Assembly (NCBI RefSeq): GCF_030418165.1
Contig: NZ_JAUHTQ010000007.1
Location: 124,001-188,000 of the forward strand
Origin: Ureibacillus aquaedulcis
Lineage (GTDB): Bacteria > Bacillota > Bacilli > Bacillales_A > Planococcaceae
Direction: 5' to 3'
Length of the DNA stretch: 64,000 nt
A program made the translations under genes and the position numbers. The notes under the pieces are model-generated. The model searched no databases, was not told where the DNA came from, and worked only from the letters and a program-made list of their open reading frames with translations. Position 1 is the first letter of the stretch, and every line of letters begins with the position of its first letter. Below are positions 26,997-35,146 of the stretch, one piece after another.

Positions 26997-27662
26997 CTAT
27001 CTGTCGCTTACTGCTAATTTCAGTTCAATTCGGTTCACTACAAATGTCATCAGCGCTACTAGCAATAAATAGTAGACTGCTACGATAAGTAAATAGGTCA
27101 TTTCGTCAAAATTATTTGACCCTAGTGTTGTCGCCACATTGAACAGCTCATTCATGGAGATAAATGCGGCTAACGAAGAATCTTTTAAACTTATGATAAA
27201 TTGATTGCCTAGAGGCGGCAGTGCTCGGCGGAATGCCTGTGGAAGAATAATCCTTCTTAATGTCAGCGTCTTTGTCATTCCTAAAGAACGTCCTGCCTCA
27301 AATTGACCTTTATCGACTGACTGAATTGCTCCTCTAAGAATTTCGGAAATATAGGCTCCATTATGTAATGCCAGAGCAAGTGAAGCAGCCCAAAAATCAG
27401 GAAGAAGGAATATCCCGCTAATCCCGAAGTAGAGGATAAATATTTGAACAATCAACGGTGTTCCGCGGACCAAATAGACATATATATCTGAAATAAGTTC
27501 CAAAACTTTTATATTCGAAATTTTTAATAAGGCAAAGACAAGTCCGATGACGATTCCGAGCAAGATCGAAACCACCGTCAACTCCAATGTTAAAAGCATA
27601 GCTTTTAAGAATACACCTTTTGTTTCCATTAGTATGTTAAAGAAATGCGAAAAACTTGGCAA
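26997..27662 (-). CDS. Amino-acid ABC importer, permease subunit
   Basis: 221 aa HisMQ-type permease with five hydrophobic segments. The EAA coupling loop is EAGRSLGMTKTLTLRRIILPQAFRRALPPLGN. The N-terminal VYLVRGTPLIVQIF is the usual HisM/GlnP block. Only one permease gene is present, so the transporter is likely a homodimer. It lies 32 nt after the binding-protein gene. Confidence 0.94.
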   Translation of the reverse strand: MPSFSHFFNILMETKGVFLKAMLLTLELTVVSILLGIVIGLVFALLKISNIKVLELISDIYVYLVRGTPLIVQIFILYFGISGIFLLPDFWAASLALALHNGAYISEILRGAIQSVDKGQFEAGRSLGMTKTLTLRRIILPQAFRRALPPLGNQFIISLKDSSLAAFISMNELFNVATTLGSNNFDEMTYLLIVAVYYLLLVALMTFVVNRIELKLAVSDR

Positions 27663-27694
27663 AGTACGACTTCCTTTCTGTCCATGGGATTGGT

Positions 27695-28489
27695 TTATTC
27701 CGGTTTCTTGGTAATGTCTTCACCAAAATATTCGATGCTGATCTGGGTCAGTGTTCCATCTTCCCGGAGTTTTTCCAAAGATTCATTTACTCGCTTCAAT
27801 AGCTTTGGGTTATTCTGGGGCAGCACAATTGCTTGTTCACTGCGATTAATTAGTTGTCCAGGTTTAATCTTAAACCCTTCCTTTTGAGCAGTTTTTCCTG
27901 TAACAAAATCCGTAATCACCGCATCGTGCCGACCGCTGCTCAACGCTTTTAAAGCAGTAATATCGCTGTCATATGTTTTTACTTTATCGGTGTACTCAGA
28001 AGCAGTATCGGCATATGTCGAACCTTTTGCTACCGCTACTTCCTTTCCCTCTAAATCCTGAACAGTCTTAATTTTACTATCTGTTCTGGTAAAGATTTGC
28101 GGGCCGGAATAATAGTAAGGCGTAGAGAAAGAAACATGCTTGCTCCGTTGCGGATTAATCGTGTGGCTGGCAACGGCTGCATCTGCACGTCCAGTTTTGA
28201 TCCCTTCTACAATCCCTTTGAATTTGATTCTCTTCTGAACAGGCTCAAGGTCCATTTCTTTTGCAATTGCTTCACCAACCTCAATATCAAAGCCTGACAT
28301 GGTAAGATCATCATTTATATAACTAAATGGCTTAAATTCTCCAGAAGCAGCAAAAACAAATTGATTCTTATTTATCAGTTCAGATCCATCCTCAAGCTTC
28401 TCCTTCTCCGCACAAGCAGACAAAAAGCAGACGACGATTATACTAGAAACCAATATGAACTTTTTGTTCCACAACATGTTGGCTATCAC
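27695..28489 (-). CDS. Amino-acid ABC importer, substrate-binding lipoprotein
   Basis: Up to 264 aa, SBP family 3. A lipoprotein signal ends in the lipobox FLSAC, so it should be anchored outside the membrane by lipid on that Cys. The mature part shows FKPFSYINDDLTMSGFDIEVGEAIAKEM and GRADAAVASHTINPQRSKHVSFSTPYY, the ligand-contacting blocks of polar amino-acid-binding proteins. The track start is GTG within AGGAGTG; an ATG four codons later (28477) is the more likely initiator. First gene of its three-gene operon. Confidence 0.93.
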   Translation of the reverse strand: MIANMLWNKKFILVSSIIVVCFLSACAEKEKLEDGSELINKNQFVFAASGEFKPFSYINDDLTMSGFDIEVGEAIAKEMDLEPVQKRIKFKGIVEGIKTGRADAAVASHTINPQRSKHVSFSTPYYYSGPQIFTRTDSKIKTVQDLEGKEVAVAKGSTYADTASEYTDKVKTYDSDITALKALSSGRHDAVITDFVTGKTAQKEGFKIKPGQLINRSEQAIVLPQNNPKLLKRVNESLEKLREDGTLTQISIEYFGEDITKKPE

Positions 28490-28565
28490 TCCTTTTCCCT
28501 TTCATTTATCTCTAAATGTCTCTCTTGCTTATGAATGTTAATACCCTGTTTATTTCCAACAAAAC

Positions 28566-28605
28566 AAAAGGTGTCAGGCACTTTTAATAGTACCTGACAC
28601 CTTTT
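28566..28605 (-). terminator. Strong hairpin with GGTGTCAGG arms
   Basis: AAAAGGTGTCAGG and CCTGACACCTTTT form a long near-perfect stem. On the minus strand it is followed by a T-rich tract and lies 30 nt past the methyltransferase stop, so it can act as its terminator. The arm sequence looks like a dispersed element. Confidence 0.7.
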
Positions 28606-28635
28606 CCCAGAGTATTTGCATTAAATTTATCTCTT

Positions 28636-29391
28636 TTAATTCTTACACTTTTTTGCCCTTATAATTAAAAACGAAGGTCGACGAAATTCTTTATGAAGGC
28701 TTGGTAAATTACATACAGCTTCTTTAGTTGGTATTGGCTCAAGAATTTTTTCGATTTGCAAACCATTTTCAATAAGCGTATTCAGGATAGTAGACATCGT
28801 ACGGTGATACATCATAACATGATCAACCAACCAATTTTGAGTGCGTAAGCCTTCATTCTGGTAATTGTCTACTGCAAAATGAAGAAGGTCACCTTCTTCA
28901 TTCGTAATCCAATTTTCTTTCCCCTTATTTGCTGTTACAATGGGGTGCTCCAGAGAAAACAGTAAAATCCCATCTTCACATAATACCGTACTTATCTTCT
29001 TTATAAGTAACTGGAAATCCGCAATATAGTGAAAAACTAATGAACTGCTAACTAAATCAATCGTTCCATTCGGTACTGTCATATCTTCAATTGCAGCCTG
29101 CTCAAAAGTTAGCCCTTCATGAATATGACGCTTTTTTGCGTTAGTAATCATGTTTGAAGAAATATCAATACCCGTCACTTGTTTTGCACCTTGGCTAATA
29201 CAATATGCTGCAAAATCTCCCATTCCACAGCCAATATCCATTATTACTTTATTTTTAAGAGTTGGAATCAGTGCAGAAAAATTGGGCTGTTCAAGTAAAT
29301 TATTATAATTATTTTCCCGTGCTCGTATTTCTTGATATTTTTCAAAAAACGTATTGTTATCATATATGTTCTGTTTCATTTTACCCTTCAT
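28636..29391 (-). CDS. Class I SAM-dependent methyltransferase
   Basis: 251 aa. Motif I is VIMDIGCGMGDFAAY, the acidic residue ending strand 2 is in VTGIDISSNMI, and motif IV-like NGTIDLVSSSLVFHYI follows. The C-terminal part has HPIVTANKG and a YHRTMSTILNTLIENG helix, resembling small-molecule methyltransferases of the UbiE/Methyltransf_11 group. Substrate unknown. An ATG four codons inside (29379) is an alternative start. Stand-alone gene. Confidence 0.87.
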   Translation of the reverse strand: MKGKMKQNIYDNNTFFEKYQEIRARENNYNNLLEQPNFSALIPTLKNKVIMDIGCGMGDFAAYCISQGAKQVTGIDISSNMITNAKKRHIHEGLTFEQAAIEDMTVPNGTIDLVSSSLVFHYIADFQLLIKKISTVLCEDGILLFSLEHPIVTANKGKENWITNEEGDLLHFAVDNYQNEGLRTQNWLVDHVMMYHRTMSTILNTLIENGLQIEKILEPIPTKEAVCNLPSLHKEFRRPSFLIIRAKKCKN

Positions 29392-29788
29392 TTCACCATA
29401 ACGTTATGAAGTATTTGCGCAAATTCATTATCACATGCATACAAAAACAATAATAGACTTATAATTCAGTTTTTGTTAGGATGTAGATAGAGGCATGTCT
29501 TCTTTATAAAATACTAGAAGAATGCGATAATTTGCTGAAATGTAAAGGGTAGAAATCATAGAAGTATTACCTTCATTTTGGAACATCTTATTCCAAAGTG
29601 CTTCAAAGTAATAGCTTCAGGATTGCCTTCTACAAGATGACATCATCATTTTACCTTATGTTGAACCCCTTAATTGATTTACTACTAACACCACGATTAA
29701 TGGTTAATTATATGATTTTCCCTCGGAATAGCTGCTGTTCCCTAAACCCTTTGATAAAATTATTTCTGTAGATATACTTTGGGATTAA
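29392..29788. other. Gene-poor spacer with a possible remnant
   Basis: About 400 nt. A minus-strand 25-residue stretch at 29556-29633 (VEGNPEAITLKHFGIRCSKM...) ends at a stop and looks protein-like, but has no start; it may be the tail of a lost gene. It contains a TTTGGAA...TTCCAAA dyad. Confidence 0.35.
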
Positions 29789-30367
29789 CTAGTGATTATC
29801 TCCGTTATTTTCACTTATTTCTTCAAAGGAATTCCTTCGGCTATACCAATGAGCAAGTAAATAGATTGAAGTCAAAATTAGAAATGAGTATGTTAGCGAC
29901 CAATCAATTTTTTTATACAAATCCATCATAGCCAACAATGGCAGCCCCACATATGCACCAGATGCTCCGAAGAAAATTGCTTTTATAAATGGATTAAATC
30001 GGGGCTTAAATTGTAACAACAGCATCGCAAACACAGGCAAGAGGGAAAGTCTGAATGAGAAGCTCACAGTAGCTACAGGTATAACCTTTACTGGATAAGC
30101 CCATTTTCCATAACTTACGCCAATCGCATCCAATATTTCGGATAAAACCATTAACAGTAAACCGGCAGAAAATATACGAGCCGAACTTTTGCGGTCCCTT
30201 AGTATCAGCCAGATAACCCAGGGAATCACCATCATAGCCAATGCTACCCACCATTGCCAAGTAAATAAAAATACATTCATCACCATATCGGTAGTTAACT
30301 GATTTGCGTCTGTAATTTTTTCGGTCGCTTTATCTATTTGATTTAACCCTTCCTGGTAAGTCATCAA
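29789..30367 (-). CDS. CBO0543-type integral membrane protein
   Basis: 192 aa with about five hydrophobic segments after a hydrophilic N-terminus. The block WQWWVALAMMVIPWVIWLILRDR, then LSEILDAIGVSYGKWAYPVKVIP, matches the CBO0543 family of small Firmicute membrane proteins, whose function is unknown. Monocistronic. The C-terminus is charged and cytoplasmic by the positive-inside rule (HWYSRRNS). Confidence 0.75.
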   Translation of the reverse strand: MMTYQEGLNQIDKATEKITDANQLTTDMVMNVFLFTWQWWVALAMMVIPWVIWLILRDRKSSARIFSAGLLLMVLSEILDAIGVSYGKWAYPVKVIPVATVSFSFRLSLLPVFAMLLLQFKPRFNPFIKAIFFGASGAYVGLPLLAMMDLYKKIDWSLTYSFLILTSIYLLAHWYSRRNSFEEISENNGDNH

Positions 30368-30509
30368 TCATCCTCCTACTGCATTATGAATTCACTGGTT
30401 ATTAGTTTTTACCATAACTTCCTGTACTATACTGATTGTATTAGCATTAGCATACAATCCAATTAAACCCTTAAAATTAAAAAGGACCGGGCCTTTTAAA
30501 TATCGTCCC
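30368..30509. other. Spacer downstream of the carboxypeptidase gene
   Basis: Nothing coding recognised; only a weak dyad (GGACC...GGTCC-like, about 30484-30508) precedes the hairpin at 30525. Confidence 0.3.
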
Positions 30510-30557
30510 TAAAAAATAAAAAACCATCAAAAACGTTTTCCATCAACGCTTCTGATG
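30510..30557 (-). terminator. Probable terminator downstream of the PBP4-type gene
   Basis: On the minus strand CATCA...CGTT pairs with AACG...TGATG, followed by GGTTTTTTATTTTTT. It lies about 170 nt past the stop at 30727, so the transcript would have a long 3' end. Confidence 0.5.
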
Positions 30558-30726
30558 ATTTTCTCTAAAAACCACCCCTCTATGAAATTAGAGTTGAACC
30601 ATGCCGTAGTAACTGCTTTTAATCGGAATTGTGTTGTACCGTTTTTTATTTAATATCTAGTTCAAGTTTAGCAGTTCATTGTTTCTCTTCCCTTGCATAC
30701 TTAACAGTAGAAATACTAGCTAAACC

Positions 30727-32184
30727 CTACAACTCGTCCGCTATTTCTTTCACAATTTCATCAATTACTGGGGCTGTACCAGATTTATTTTGTACCAACA
30801 CACTAAAGATGTACGATTGCCCGCTGCTTGCTACTAAATAGCCACTAAGCGTACTAACACCCGTTAATGAGCCTGTTTTTGCATAGACTTTTCCTGCTGT
30901 TAGTGGATCTTTTAATCGATTTCTTAAAGTACCCCCTACCATCCGATCCGCATTTGCAGCTACTGGTAAGCTAGTAAAATAGGTAGCAAACCAATCCTCA
31001 CTCTGCACTTTAAATAACAATTCGCTCACTAATAGACTCGAAACGCTATTTTCATGAGATATTCCTGAGCCATCTTCAAATTGCCAATCTTCCATATTTA
31101 GGTTAATGGAGTTTCCATATTCCTCTATAACTTTCAATCCTGCCTTTGTGCTACCGTGGTGATTCTTCACCTTCCCCATTGTTTTTACTAAAATATCAGC
31201 AATGCCGTTATTGCTTAGTTTCATATAAGGAATTAGCAGTTGCTCCAGTGTCATCGATTGCTTCATTGCTACGAGTTGAGCACTATTTGGTGTTTCAGCT
31301 TGAAATACTTTTTCTTTTGTATACTCGATTCCGGCTTCTGCTAAAACTGCTTGGAACATTGTCAATGTATGTGTTGTTGGATGTTGGACAGTCACCCATT
31401 CTTTTTTCGTTTTATCGATAGGAAGATTCCCACTAATGAAAATCTCATTTGTTTGATATAATCTTTCAATTGTTAGTGTATTGGGTTTTCCACTTTCCAC
31501 TGTCTGTGCTTCATTTACTATTTGTAAATCTCCAATGTTTGGCGTTACTTTAATGGACGGTAAGTCTCCAACCATAGTGCCGGTTGCTTCTACAATTATC
31601 GTTCCCGAATCGTAGTCTGTGTTTGGAGAGGTAGTTAAAGCTGTTATTGGGGCAGCATAATAATATGGCTCATCCTCGGCCCAAATTCCAGGTGTTAATA
31701 GATCGTTATCAAACCATTTGTCATCACCGACAATCCGTCCATCAATTTTATGAATCCCATGTGCTTTTAACTCTTCTGCAAACTGTTGTAAGTCTTCTAG
31801 GGATAGAGTTGGATCGCCTTGCCCCTTTAAATAGACATCCCCATTTAAAACACCACCTGACAACTTCCCAGTTGTATATAGACTAGTATTAAAACGGTAA
31901 TCCTTTCCCAGTACTTCCAATGCAACTGCAGTGGTTAACAGCTTCATATTGGATGCTGGTTTTACAGTTGTTTGACCATGATAGTCATATACCATTTCTC
32001 CAGAATTTTGTTCTCTTACGGTAATACTCACATCTGCTCCAGCTAATTTTTCTTCTACAATTCTATTAATAGAATCGCTTAATGTAGGCTCTACTAGTCT
32101 CTCTGCTTGAGCAACATTTTGAAAACTTAACATGCTCACTACCAACATACCGGCCATTATCATGGACGACCATTTTTTCCTCAT
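30727..32184 (-). CDS. dacC: D-alanyl-D-alanine carboxypeptidase/endopeptidase, PBP4 type
   Basis: 485 aa peptidase S13 protein that trims or cleaves peptidoglycan peptides outside the membrane. A signal peptide ends near AQA (residue 27). The active-site triads are SNMK (Ser78, Lys81), SNN in SNNGIADILV and KTG in AKTGSLTG. The large insert domain between SxxK and SxN that defines the class is present. Bacillus subtilis dacC makes the equivalent PBP4a, so that symbol is used loosely. Stand-alone, with a long hairpin 83 nt before its start. Confidence 0.92.
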   Translation of the reverse strand: MRKKWSSMIMAGMLVVSMLSFQNVAQAERLVEPTLSDSINRIVEEKLAGADVSITVREQNSGEMVYDYHGQTTVKPASNMKLLTTAVALEVLGKDYRFNTSLYTTGKLSGGVLNGDVYLKGQGDPTLSLEDLQQFAEELKAHGIHKIDGRIVGDDKWFDNDLLTPGIWAEDEPYYYAAPITALTTSPNTDYDSGTIIVEATGTMVGDLPSIKVTPNIGDLQIVNEAQTVESGKPNTLTIERLYQTNEIFISGNLPIDKTKKEWVTVQHPTTHTLTMFQAVLAEAGIEYTKEKVFQAETPNSAQLVAMKQSMTLEQLLIPYMKLSNNGIADILVKTMGKVKNHHGSTKAGLKVIEEYGNSINLNMEDWQFEDGSGISHENSVSSLLVSELLFKVQSEDWFATYFTSLPVAANADRMVGGTLRNRLKDPLTAGKVYAKTGSLTGVSTLSGYLVASSGQSYIFSVLVQNKSGTAPVIDEIVKEIADEL

Positions 32185-32266
32185 AAACTACCTCCATTTT
32201 TTGAATATTCAATCATCTATAGATAGATTCATCATAAATAACTTTTTTCCTTTAAAGTTATTAAAA

Positions 32267-32317
32267 ATAGGCTTATCGATGGAGGTTAAAAGAATTAACC
32301 TCCATCAATAAACCTAT
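32267..32317. terminator. Long imperfect hairpin between dacC and a broken gene
   Basis: ATAGG-TTAT-GATGGAGGTTAA pairs with TTAACCTCCATC-ATAA-CCTAT, 21 pairs with two mismatches. T-runs follow on both strands. It may be a bidirectional terminator left from a lost neighbour. Confidence 0.55.
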
Positions 32318-32334
32318 ACTTTTTCCGATAATCC

Positions 32335-32610
32335 ATGAGGAATCAGCGGAATTACAATAAAGACGATGTATATGAAGTTACTTCCCAATGGGGAATTGAA
32401 ATGTATAATGATGCATCTCGATGCAAGGAGGATTATATAACCTTCAACTAGTCAAATTTCATATACGTAAAATATTTAAATCCTGGTGACTGTTTCAAAT
32501 TGTATAGCTGTTGGATTGGCGAAGAAACTGAAAATAGAAATGCTAACATTAACATTCATATCGATGAATTAAATTGGGGCGCAATTGAAATACTAAGAAA
32601 CTTTAGTTAA
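32335..32610 (+). pseudogene. Small gene interrupted by an in-frame TAG
   Basis: From ATG 32335 one frame reads through 91 codons to TAA 32608 with a single TAG at 32449. The product would contain EVTSQWGIEMYNDASRCKEDYITFN before the stop and NFIYVKYLNPGDCFKLYSCWIGEE...IDELNWGAIEILRNFS after it. Even residue composition on both sides suggests one former coding sequence. I do not recognise the family; small acidic proteins like this include immunity proteins, which is only a guess. Confidence 0.6.
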
Positions 32611-32615
32611 CTTTT

Positions 32616-32664
32616 CAATTTTAAAACCACCTATACGTTTTTTTATCAACGTCTTAGGTGGTCT
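32616..32664 (-). terminator. Terminator of rlmH
   Basis: On the minus strand ACCACCTA...ACGT pairs with ACGT...TAGGTGGT, followed by TTTTAAAA, 16 nt past the rlmH stop. Confidence 0.8.
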
Positions 32665-32679
32665 TTATAAAAACCGCAC

Positions 32680-33159
32680 TTACTTATGATACGGTTCTCC
32701 CTTAATAATCCTAAAACTCCTGTAAATCTGCTCGACCAACACGAGCTTCATGAGCTGGTGGGGAAGAGTCATTTTACCGAAGCTTAGTTTTTCGTCGGCA
32801 CGTCGTAGTACATCGTCATGCAGGCCAAGGGAGCCACCGATGACAAAAGCAACTTTGCTTGTTCCGTATGTCATGAGAGATTCGAGCTCCTTTGCCATAT
32901 CTTCCGAGGATTTCATTTTCCCGTCGATTGCGAGGGCGATGACATGCATGCCGTCATTGATTTTCGCCAGTATCCGTTCGCCCTCTTTTCTCTTGACGAT
33001 TTCCATTTCCGCATCACTTAGTTGTTCGGGAGCTTTTTCATCCGGTACTTCCACTAGTTCCACTTTGGCATATCCACCCAAACGTTTCACATACTCGTCT
33101 ATGCCCATCTTCAAGTATTTTTCTTTTAACTTTCCGACCGAAATGATCGTGATATTCAC
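32680..33159 (-). CDS. rlmH: 23S rRNA pseudouridine-1915 N3-methyltransferase
   Basis: 159 aa SPOUT methyltransferase that modifies pseudouridine 1915 in helix 69 of 23S rRNA within the 70S ribosome. [14 protein letters not shown] opens the protein; the trefoil-knot SAM site is [14 protein letters not shown], and the C-terminal [28 protein letters not shown] is near-invariant in the family. I place the start at GTG 33159, giving the family length, with AAAGGTGG upstream; an ATG eight codons earlier overlaps that site. Its position beside htrA and walJ matches the Bacillus subtilis yydA neighbourhood. Confidence 0.97.
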   Translation of the reverse strand: MNITIISVGKLKEKYLKMGIDEYVKRLGGYAKVELVEVPDEKAPEQLSDAEMEIVKRKEGERILAKINDGMHVIALAIDGKMKSSEDMAKELESLMTYGTSKVAFVIGGSLGLHDDVLRRADEKLSFGKMTLPHQLMKLVLVEQIYRSFRIIKGEPYHK

Positions 33160-33389
33160 AGATTTTCCACCTTTACATTGCATTCATAATTTACATTCCC
33201 AACAATTGATTCCTCATCCATTTAACTTGGGAAAAGCATCACAACGCCCATTATTATGAGTTTCATTTTTCATTTTAGTTAGAAAATTTAAATACAAACA
33301 ATTTATCCACCTTAATATTTCATTTACAAACAACTTATCCACAAAAGTTATACACATATCCACAATACCCACCTATATATTGTGTAAAG

Positions 33390-33554
33390 TTATTTACTTG
33401 ATACAATATATGTTGCAAGCTCTTCGCAATAAGAACATTTTGTGGATAACTTTTCATCATCCGATAGTTTGTCCATAATAGGGAACTCTTTTGTTTTCGC
33501 TACGAACATGTCTAAAGCGTGATCTATATGGGTTTCACAGCTATAATCCTTCAT
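33390..33554 (-). CDS. CxxH/CxxC small protein (YyzF-like)
   Basis: 54 aa. One pair is in YSCETHIDHALDMF (CxxH) and one in KCSYCEELATYIV (CxxC), the arrangement of a small Firmicute family named for these motifs and expected to bind zinc. Function is unknown. The start is ATG 33554, behind a perfect AGGAGG; twelve more upstream codons are open but unsupported. DnaA boxes lie on both sides and one is inside the coding region. Its position between rlmH and htrA is conserved in Bacillus. Confidence 0.88.
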   Translation of the reverse strand: MKDYSCETHIDHALDMFVAKTKEFPIMDKLSDDEKLSTKCSYCEELATYIVSSK

Positions 33555-33638
33555 ATTTTGGTGCCTCCTTTTTTTCAGAAATTTTAACAAACTTATTCAC
33601 AGTTTATTCTATGTTATCCACAATCTATTGTAACAAAC

Positions 33639-33682
33639 AAAAAAAGAGTAGGAAAGAAAAGGACTTTCTTCCACTACTCTTT
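33639..33682 (-). terminator. Terminator of htrA
   Basis: On the minus strand AAAGAGTAG-GGAAGAAAG pairs with CTTTCC-TACTCTTT, followed by TTTTTG. It lies within the DnaA-box cluster. Confidence 0.8.
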
Positions 33683-33732
33683 GTGCATATTTTGATAAAA
33701 GTTATCCACAATTTTAATATTTACCTATACTT

Positions 33733-35019
33733 TTACACAGAAGTTCCTTCAGTTAATGTTAAATCTAACTCCACTAATTTACCTTGGCGATATACTTTAA
33801 TTTTTATAGTATCCCCGATATCTGTTTTATTGTATAAGTACTGGCGAAGATCAATGGCGTTTTCTACTTTTTGTCCGCCCATCTCAACAATCACATCATA
33901 TTGTTCTAAACCTGCATTACCAGCTGCTGAACCTCCCACAACTTCTGATACGACAACGCCTGTTGTTACTTCCTCAGGCAATTGTAACTGTTGTTGCTGG
34001 TAGAATGCCGGTACATCTGTTAAATCCAATAAACCGATTCCCATTGTTGGGCGTTTTACTTCACCATTCTTTTCTAGCTCTTCAATAATTGGAATAACTG
34101 TATTGATCGGAATTGAGAAGCCTAATCCTTCTACTGTATCTTGAGCAATTTTCATGGAGTTAATTCCGATTAATTCACCAGCAATGTTAATTAATGCTCC
34201 ACCGCTGTTCCCTGGGTTAATGGCAGCGTCTGTTTGCAGCACTTCCGTTTCCCAGTCCTCTGTTCCATCCGCATTTAAGTCAACCGGTACAGAGCGGTCA
34301 GTACCTGAAATAACCCCTGTTGTCACGGAACCATAGAAATCTAGACCAAGTGGATTCCCAATGGCAATCACAGTTTCGCCTTGTTTTAATACCTCGGAAT
34401 CCCCAAACTTAGCAACAGTTTTAACTTTTTCACTGCTAATCGAAACAACCGCTAAATCTGTCCAAATATCACTGCCAACTAATTTAGCTTCTTCCTTTGT
34501 CCCATCCGCTAACGTAACTTCAAGTTGTTTCGCACCTTCAACTACATGATAGTTTGTAATTACATAGGCAAGATCGTTGTCGACTTTATAAATCACACCA
34601 GACCCACTACCTGCTTCAGCGGTCGCTGCTTGTTGATTCCAGAAGTCACTTACCTCCTGCATATTTGTTATCCCAACCACAGCATCGGATACAGATTCGA
34701 CAGCTGTTGTAATATCTGTTGTTACTTCTGTCGCGGTTTGTGTAACGGATGATTCTGTTTTGCTTGTAGTTGTCGAGTGATTAGAAGCAGGCAGCTGATT
34801 CGACATAGATGGCACTAGCAGCCATATTAATAATGCACCAATAATCACACCCGCAAGTCCACTAAAAAAGTAACCCGCCTTACTGCCGCCACTTTTTTTG
34901 GAGCGTCGTCTATTGTCTTCCTCCTGCTCACGCTTTAAACGTTCTTGAAGAGGTGAGTATGAGTTTACTGATTCGTTCTGTTCTTGCTGTTTATTTTCAT
35001 CTTCATTAAAATAACTCAT
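33733..35019 (-). CDS. htrC: HtrA-type membrane serine protease (YyxA/HtrC)
   Basis: 428 aa. A cytoplasmic charged N-terminus is followed by one membrane helix (about residues 50-70), a trypsin-like domain with His158 (TNYHVVEG), Asp188 (WTDLAVV) and Ser272 (NPGNSGGALIN), then one PDZ domain (about 315-425). This class degrades misfolded exported proteins. The start is taken at ATG 35019, with GAAAGG nine nt before it; an ATG three codons earlier directly abuts that site. It lies downstream of walJ, as yyxA does in Bacillus subtilis, but a terminator at 35095 separates the two. Confidence 0.93.
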   Translation of the reverse strand: MSYFNEDENKQQEQNESVNSYSPLQERLKREQEEDNRRRSKKSGGSKAGYFFSGLAGVIIGALLIWLLVPSMSNQLPASNHSTTTSKTESSVTQTATEVTTDITTAVESVSDAVVGITNMQEVSDFWNQQAATAEAGSGSGVIYKVDNDLAYVITNYHVVEGAKQLEVTLADGTKEEAKLVGSDIWTDLAVVSISSEKVKTVAKFGDSEVLKQGETVIAIGNPLGLDFYGSVTTGVISGTDRSVPVDLNADGTEDWETEVLQTDAAINPGNSGGALINIAGELIGINSMKIAQDTVEGLGFSIPINTVIPIIEELEKNGEVKRPTMGIGLLDLTDVPAFYQQQQLQLPEEVTTGVVVSEVVGGSAAGNAGLEQYDVIVEMGGQKVENAIDLRQYLYNKTDIGDTIKIKVYRQGKLVELDLTLTEGTSV

Positions 35020-35094
35020 CGTATTCATCCTTTCGTTCTCTTGTTGTCATTATGATACAATTCGAACATTAAAATTACATGAAAATGAAATAAA

Positions 35095-35140
35095 ACAAAA
35101 ATAAAAAAGATATAACAAATGGCATCTTTGTTATATCTTC
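35095..35140 (-). terminator. Terminator of the walRK-yycHI-walJ operon
   Basis: AAGATATAACAAA and TTTGTTATATCTT form a perfect 13-bp stem followed by TTTTTATTTTTG on the minus strand. Confidence 0.88.
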
Positions 35141-35146
35141 ATAAAG

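Larger units (their letters stand above)
33303..33710. promoter_or_regulatory. DnaA-box cluster
   Basis: Perfect TTATCCACA occurs at 33335-33343, 33614-33622 and 33702-33710 and, reversed (TGTGGATAA), at 33441-33449. One-mismatch boxes are at 33303-33311, 33348-33356, 33356-33364 and 33593-33601. The boxes flank and enter the small CxxH/CxxC gene and reach the htrA terminator. Bacillus subtilis has origin-proximal DnaA-box clusters that titrate DnaA; this looks equivalent. Confidence 0.8.

Noticed and set aside
32449-32451. TAG read as pyrrolysine or another recoded residue
   Set aside because: Nothing nearby supports recoding; a nonsense mutation in a small accessory gene is simpler.
32750-33259. 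169-codon plus-strand frame opposite rlmH
   Set aside because: Serine-rich translation of the complement of a well-conserved gene; no ribosome site or family resemblance.
33491-34003. 170-codon plus-strand frame across the CxxH gene and htrA
   Set aside because: Crosses the DnaA boxes and the htrA terminator and mirrors two real genes; composition is not protein-like.
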